In this document: positions 57,196 to 64,000 of the stretch, piece by piece | Position numbering within the stretch: position 1 is the first letter of the stretch | Layout: the number at the start of each line of letters is the position of its first letter | Assembly (NCBI GenBank): GCA_947462335.1 | Contig: OX381710.1 | Coordinates: 27,373,772 to 27,437,771 of the forward strand | Direction of reading: 5' to 3' | From: Harmothoe impar | Taxonomy: Eukaryota; Annelida; Polychaeta; Phyllodocida; Polynoidae | Length of the DNA stretch: 64,000 nucleotides | Translations under genes and position numbers: made by a program | The notes under the pieces: generated by a model | Seen by the model: only the letters and a program-made list of their open reading frames with translations | Told to the model about the DNA's origin: nothing | Databases searched by the model: none

Positions 57196-57856
57196 GGCCC
57201 GAAAAAAAGGTGTGTTTCAGGTTACCCGACCCTACCTAGCAAAACAGGGCCGACCCTAGACATTTTTATCCAAATTTGGAAAAAAAACACTTTTGAAAGA
57301 ATTAATTTAAAATAATTTTTTCTTGAGAGTGACAATTGTGTTTTTTTTAAACCCAGACTCTGACCTAAGTTCTTGGTGAACCCTTAACAAAAGAATTAAT
57401 TGGTTGGTCTGTAGGAATCACCAGAAGAAAAGGTTCAAAAAAAAAAAAAATTCTCAATTTTGAAAAAAATATGGCAAGTGAAATCCATTGACAATTATTT
57501 TTCAAAAAATATTTAAAAAATTACATTTCTGAATATGAGGTGAGCGAAATCCATTGACCAACTTTTATTTTGGTCTGACCTCAAGTAATTTTTGGGCTAT
57601 TTCAGAGTAAATTTGATAGTCCCAGAGTCAATACTGTCGTTGGGGAGTCGCCGCTGAAGCTTGCGAGTCAAATTTTGACCCTACCTAGCAAAAGAGGGGC
57701 AACCCTAGAAATTGTTTTCCAGTCGGCGAGTTGGCGCTGAAGGTTTTGGAGTCAATTTTTGGCTACTTTTCAGGCCAAAGTAAAAAGAAGAAAAAAATCC
57801 GACCTACCCTAGCTAGATTTTCAGACTATGCTACCTGAAACACCTTTTTTTTGGCC
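57196..57856. mobile_element. Harbinger-like MITE, longer copy (661 bp)
   Basis: The left end GGCCCGAAAAAAAGGTGTGT followed by TTCAGGT and the right end ACCTGAAACACC followed by TTTTTGGCC are inverted repeats. TTA stands at both flanks (57193-57195 and 57857-57859), the TWA-type duplication of PIF/Harbinger. Inside, GACCCTACCTAGCAAAA occurs twice about 450 bp apart, each followed by ACCCTAGA. Segments around GTGAAATCCATTGAC and GGAGTCGCCGCTGAAG are also repeated, so the element grew by internal duplication. No open frame of length. Confidence 0.85.
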
Positions 57857-57859
57857 TTA

Positions 57860-60800
57860 CCATGATCTGGCAGGTTCACTTTCGTGAGACCAGAAAATCG
57901 GTTAGTGGAGTCCCAGCTTATTACAGAATGCTGCTAATTAACACGGTTCTGTAACAGATCAGCTCTCTTGGAACAGTTCAATTCTCAACAATCTGGCCAA
58001 TGTCAGATACAATTAAGATAATATTTGGAGACTGTCTTGATGACTTTGGCAAGATGAAGTTTACCAAAAGCAAGCTATGGAGAGACTACTTATTTTGTTG
58101 AGGGATGCATTATTGTTGTATAGCCACAAATAAAGTAGATAATGGTCCAAATTTTGATAAGTTTGCTTATGATATACCCAATACCCAGTTCAAATCATTA
58201 CAAAACGATATTTTAAACTATACATCTGTATGACGCTGGCCAAGCCGGTGAACATCGCCATGAAGTTGTTAATCGTCATGAATTTGTGATATAGCCCACT
58301 GCCACTCGATTTAAATGTAATAATTCCTTGGCATCTAGACACATTTCATGGAATAAGGTATTTCTTGACACGATTACAATAATTGATACCCCTATTCATA
58401 AATAATGACAACTACTTATTATCCTAATCTTAAATCGAATTGAAAGAGTAATATTACTTGAAATTGACCTCTCTGAGCTGAACGATATATAAAAAAAGTG
58501 AATTAATAAAGTGGATGACTGTCCCTGCCAGAACTGGGAAAATGGCCTTAGGTCAGTTAAGCTATTACTCATTCTTAAAGAAGCCTACTACAACCTTGGA
58601 GAGTATCTGTAAAAATATAATTCCCTGTCGGCACCAGATGATGAATCTTAATGCAAATTTACTCTGGATTTCTGTGGCCAAGTACCACCAGCGTTAATGC
58701 AGTTGGAAAGGGAATGAATCAATTTGCCAAGCTTCCTTCCACCATTATTAATCAGATTTGCCTCTAATTTTCGTAATTTTGAACTGAAACTTGCGTTTAT
58801 TACTCGCTTTGTCATGCGAGATGAAAACGCCATTGCAAGGCGTTTTAAGGAGGCATTATTTTAAATTAGTCAGTGGTTTTCCTGGTGATGCACAAGTGAC
58901 AGTCTGTTTGGCATTTAACGTGTGTGACCGAGGTAGTTAACCTCATTCTGCCCCATATAAAAGGCTCACCTGAATGTAAATTATATTATCGAATGACAGG
59001 TAGGGATGGGAACTTGTGCCAGGAGAATTGATAAGGATTTCTCAAGTCATTGATTTTAAAGGTTTCGCACCTGCGACTTCTACACAAAAGCCTCACTAGG
59101 AGAAATTGGTGAATAATGGCATACCGTGAATCACGTATCTACCGCAACTAAACCTCATAATTGCATGTCATAAATCAAAAAGCATTGAATAAATCATGTT
59201 GGTTCTCCATAATTACAAATTATACGCGTACTGATCGTGTATTATAATACTGTGATGTACTGATGATCATGACCAAGATTCCCTGCTTACACTCGCGTGA
59301 ATCACAACATCATTGCACCAGATACATCAGTATTACATACTATTGACGTAATTATGTAATCGGGTATTTATTTATTTGTTTGCTATATGTATTTATATAG
59401 TTGTCAGCGAACAGAAGGCATTATATAATAGTCTAGGGCTTCCATTTCGGTTATTTTAAACAAAACATTTGATACTAATGCACTGACATCCATAACACCT
59501 CAATAATACCATATCAGGCTGTCCCATGGTGATTTACACAACTACACCATGGGGCATATTAAAACTATAGAGTTTGAGAATAACATGGGTTGATGTGGGG
59601 ATTTTTGCAGACCTTCTAGAGGAGTAAAATGACATCGTAACTCATAAAGCCATTCTCCTCTGAGGTCGATTCAGGGATTATTGTTGTGGGGGGTATTCAC
59701 CACACATGCAGGTTTGATGACAGCAAGTGATCAAAATGCTCATCAATGAACACTCCATATTTGTTTACAGCATCTTCTTACATAGGCGTATTGATGGTCT
59801 ACCTAAATCAGGGTAATGTGCAGAATCATCCTGAAAATAATTTGTGAAATGCAACAGGAAGTCAGAAAGGAGAATAAATTAAGAGCATGTTGAGAGTTTC
59901 AACTTTGAGTGTTATCAATTTAAACCCACGCTATTAACCGACCAACCTTTCATGAAATCCAGCCAGTGATACAGATGATAAAACAATGTATGAAGAATTC
60001 TAACAGTATTCTAGAATTACCACAATTGCTGAATCACCGACAGTACTCATACGGACATTTAACTGGATGCATTATACATGTCTTTGACATTTATACTTTC
60101 AGTATAGATAAAATAACTTTCAATTCAATTCAGAATACTGTTATCTGTGCCTGCAAGCCACACCAAAGAAAGTTCCGCTCAAGTTTCCTGTCAGCCCAGT
60201 TTCCATCTGTGTACCTGAAGATACATTATCAATTTATAAGTGTCCACTATAATTGGTCGATGAAAATATTACATTATAAACCCATTATTAGTTTAGTAAT
60301 TAACAGAGACACACCAAGGACCAGATAAACTCTTATTCTCTCTATGTGGACAAGTGTTGGATTTTTAGCAGATCAACACGTGAGAAGGTGCCTTCCCAGG
60401 CATTTATCGAAAGACTTGACTTGTAAATGTAATTTTTGCCAAATAAAATAGTTAAACTCAAACTCGGGGGATTTTCAGTTCTGGTTTTGGCCACCACATT
60501 ACATCAGAAGGGCAGAATAGAGGAAAATGGACCCTAAAAGATATCTAGTTTTAGAAATATGGACACATAATGTAATTATCACTCTCCCCCCCCCGACCCC
60601 ACCGATAGCCCTTTTCACGTGCCTGGTCACAGATGTCTTGAATCTGCCTCGAGAACAGCTGGTGAAAAAGTCACTAAGAGATGGTCTTCGTTTAGGGACT
60701 CAAATGTAGGAGTGAAAACCACCTCCCTGTTTCAATCTAGTATGAGGTAGACCTCTGAACAATCCCTAATACCCCTCCCACTTCCATATATTACTTCTCA

Positions 60801-62780
60801 AGAAAAATTACAAGCGCCCCGGGACCCTCGGCCGCTAACCCTGGCGGTCCTGTCATTTGTGAAAAGGAGGAGAAAAGGAAAAAGCAGAAAAAAAGGTGCT
60901 GGTTCATCGGGGGAAGTCCAATAGAAACATCTTCATCTGCTTTGGCTACACTTCCAGTCCTTCTCCCTGGAGGTTTGAAATGATTTACTCGGACCATACA
61001 AAGAGCTAGACCACTGTCTACGCACCATAAACGCAGTCCTACTCTCGATTACAGAAGAGAAAAAAACTGATAATGAGATTTTTTTTACTGAGGTCTGGGA
61101 TGCTTTGTCTTTGGTAGCACCCTGGGGAATCCATCGGGCAGTTTTCTCTATCTCCAGACTACTCAACCCAAGGAGCCACCTCTGCATGGGGTGCGATGAA
61201 GAATTCTGATAGGTATGAAAGCGTAGGAAGGCTGGTTGTTGCTAATTATGATATTGTATAACCGTTGTGTACAATGCACTGTCGGAAATATATGCGTTGT
61301 GCAGGGCGTGGGATCTCAAGACCTTCATTTTTCTCATTCATGGAGGAAATGGTCTGCTCTTTTGCAAATATGACCTCTGTGCCTTAATGTATAATACACT
61401 CTACTGTGGATACAGTGTGGTTTTAATGACGAATGTACGAGTTGTTCAAAATAATTATAAAGTCTTACTTTCTATCCTGTGCATCACTGCTAATGAGGTA
61501 CATACACAATGTCATTAATTTACTGAGATTAAAATATAATACATGCCCAGCGTTTGGTGGAAAGTCTCTTTCATACATATTCATAGAAAACGCTTTCAAA
61601 CGTTATTAAAACGTTAGCAATGCTGGGAAAACGTTTTTTGTTAGCTGGGTGGGTATTTATATGTATTGTAGATATGCATCCATACATAACTGCAGTAGTC
61701 TGATGAGAACCGCCATGAGAAACAACAGCCAGGAGGATAGGGGCTTCTCTTGTAAGGTAACGCTGCAACAGGAGATAGTTCCTGCACCTCTTTTTAGAAT
61801 ATGATTTACATATTTTTCTCAGGCCTGATCTTGTAGTGAATCCCTGGATGTAGGCAGCTATCATCTATTGTAGAGAGGGATGAGGCTTCAATTCCCAAGA
61901 TAGGTTTCTTTGCTGCGGGAAGGCTTTTAGTCAGCCATTTTTATGCTAAGAAACAGAATCCTTGATATCCTCTGGCTCAGGCTCACATAACTTAGGGTTT
62001 GTTTCAGATCTCATCGACATAACATCTCGACTAGGTGAGTCAGAAATTTGTTTTAAGTCTTATGTTTTAACATATAGAGAAAGTGGGAAACTTTTGCCTA
62101 TAATTGACTGGGTAACCCATTTACTCGGAAATACTTATATTATGGTCTAAAGTATATCAAAAGTGTAGATGACCTGCCTCATTTCGTCGTCAACCCTCAT
62201 AGTGCGGGTAACATTGTACTTGTTTTGGCCTCAGTGCCGAAATAACGCATTGCCTATCTTTGGATATATACCTATAATTGACTGGTTATAACCCTGTCCA
62301 CATTCTGAACTGAGGAGATCCAAGTCAAATGGGGTGCCTTACATCATACTAGGAAAACTATCTCGTAATGTCCATAAATTTCGGCATATTTTCGTCGGAT
62401 GCTGTCTGGAAATATGTCTTTTGATATACATCTGGTAAAAGACTGACCATAATCAAAATCCTAAAACAAATCATAATACGGTAGTTGTGCATTGGATATT
62501 GCAATTACCGATCATTAGTGGGTGTATGATAAATACAATACGCTGGCGCTATATACACCAACCAGTTGTTTTTTTGGGTTATGTACACTCATAACAGTTA
62601 GTGTATATGAGGTCGCCAAACGTTGCGGTCCAGTATTGGTTTATAATAGGGATGTGAAGATCCATTATCATCAGGGTTGTGGGTTTTCGACTTATATTAG
62701 ATCTTGAAGTATGATTATATGGTTTGCAACCCAAAACAACTACATGTATCATAGCTTTCAAATAAATAATTTGGTTAGTC
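57860..62780. other. Non-coding stretch
   Basis: I see no structured repeats or RNA genes. Frames such as 59966-60328 (plus) and 60791-61187 (minus) match no family I can name. Confidence 0.4.
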
Positions 62781-62783
62781 CCG

Positions 62784-62855
62784 TTTGGTGCAAATAGAAG
62801 CGCTTGTACGCACCAACTGCAGTTGATGCGTATAAGCGCTACTATTTGCACCAAA
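62784..62855. other. 72-bp near-perfect palindrome
   Basis: The 36-base arms meet at CAACTGCAGTTG without a loop and differ at only three positions. The outer ends are TTTGGTGCAAATA and its complement. It could be a minimal MITE made only of inverted ends, or a hairpin RNA gene. TTTGGTGCG follows at once, as a further partial copy of the end. Confidence 0.75.
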
Positions 62856-62859
62856 TTTG

Positions 62860-64000
62860 GTGCGTTCCCCATGTCATGAACTTAAATAAGGTAGGATTTG
62901 CTGAAATCAGAGATCATACCCAGAGGCCTATCCAAAAGTCCAAGATGACGGTGGGGCTAAAGGAAATCAAAGATAGCGGGCCTCATGGCCCAACAGCAGT
63001 CTCTAGCAGTTCTAGAGCAGTTAGAAGCAGGCTACGGTGCATGGAGGAGGGTGCTGATGGGGAGTATGGGTATTCCATAGCCATGTCCTGCTGTCCTGAC
63101 CAGGCCTGCTCATAGATCATATACTAGACCAGGGCCCACATCCCCGCACGTCCCTGCCCCGGCCTTGCCTTAAGCTGCTGCGTAAACTAGCAACAGACAA
63201 CCCAGCGTCTACTCGGAAAGGTGCGCGCATCCATCTCCACAAAAGGTGGATCGATCCGCATCCAAAAGGGACGAGAAAAAAGAAGAAGATCATAATTGGA
63301 AAAACAAGAAGGAGGTCGGGCACACTTTGCCGTGGCCTGTTCATTCCTCAGCTGTGGGGCAGGCTTTATTACGACTTTGTGTACACTGTCATTGCTCTGT
63401 TTGTGCGTTGAGGGATAGCTTGGCAAATATTGGTATGGCTTGGCGGAGCGGGTCCCTCTGTCAGAGGATATTTCCCGCACTTGTCTCATCGCACTGTGAC
63501 CCCGGACACAGCCAGTTGCTTGCAAGCAGCCCACGCTCCTGGTCTCATCCCGTCAGATCTCCACCAAACTCCGCAGTATCACCTCCAGCTTCCCCTTAAG
63601 GGATTCTATGAACGGAATAGGGGAATTTGGTATGAATTGGAGATCCCATGTGATATTTGAATGTATTATGGCAACGGTTAGTCCCAAGGCTATTATTAGA
63701 TTTTCACAATGCCTGTCCTTCATTAGTGGCTGATGGGGGAGTGTGGTTACATAAGATAAAGTGGAATCACCCAATTACCAATACAGGATGCTCGTTCATC
63801 CCGGCCATATCTATGCCATTCATAAAGCCTGTGGAGATATAAAATAGGAACTAGACTAAAGGCTCTCTGACAGGCACAAATTATTACCCCTGGGCATATC
63901 AAATATGCAAGCATATAATCAGGAGGGTCATTTGTGCGAATTAATGGTGTCGGTCTAATTTAATGCCATGGGGATTTATACCACGTGTAGACTACTGCAC
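62860..64000. other. Non-coding stretch to window end
   Basis: Overlapping frames on both strands near 63.1-63.6 kb carry no recognisable motif. Nothing else is supported. Confidence 0.4.

Noticed and set aside
61697..61722. CTGATGA...GAAAC as a hammerhead core
   Set aside because: The bases between the two core parts do not form stem II.

Overview
The window looks like nuclear DNA of a multicellular animal, most likely a marine invertebrate. It is moderately AT-rich and dominated by non-coding sequence, microsatellites, small inverted-repeat transposons and one APE-type non-LTR retrotransposon. There are no bacterial-style gene rows, ribosome binding sites, CRISPR arrays or operons. Short words such as TACATGTA and TAGGCCTA recur, as I would expect in amphioxus, echinoderm or mollusc DNA, but the species cannot be fixed from this sequence. 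I recognised no intact host protein-coding gene. The only coding sequence assigned with confidence belongs to the retrotransposon.

Layout. 1-2.3 kb: unique sequence ending in a compact cluster of promoter/insulator-like motifs (divergent CTCF-like pair, E-box, NRF1-like site). 2.29-4.98 kb: a nearly perfect 1,123-bp tandem duplication (2.4 copies). Each full copy carries a 605-bp fold-back element, and the last partial copy runs into a possible 49-codon exon. 5-9.8 kb: unique sequence, a CpG-rich patch, a retroelement-like 3' motif and a small TA-flanked MITE. 9.8-12.1 kb: two diverged copies of a segment of about 850 bp. 15.1 kb and 18.4 kb: two housekeeping-type promoter motif clusters. The second is followed by a possible first exon and then a 510-bp hAT-like MITE. 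20-34 kb: unique sequence with a duplicated 55-bp block, a 310-bp repeat-built element, (GA)n and (TA)n tracts, and GC-rich patches.

34.05-39.84 kb holds the main mobile structure. It is a LINE on the minus strand whose endonuclease and reverse-transcriptase motifs are all readable. It is interrupted exactly at a TTAA by a 2,151-bp TTAA-flanked DNA element. That element contains a 288-bp Harbinger-like MITE and a 78/79-bp minisatellite. Removing the insert and one TTAA returns the LINE to one open frame.

40-64 kb: more unique sequence with (TA)n, CATC-rich, G-rich and CAGA tracts; CpG-rich patches near 44.9, 46.9 and 55.7 kb; a Tc/mariner-like MITE (52.6 kb); a hAT-like insert packed with AGGTC words (52.9 kb); a second, longer Harbinger-like copy with a 3-bp target duplication (57.2-57.9 kb); and a 72-bp near-perfect palindrome (62.8 kb). 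The genes do not form a visible pathway. What links the features is transposon nesting, and a handful of motif clusters that may be promoters of genes whose other exons lie in or outside the window.
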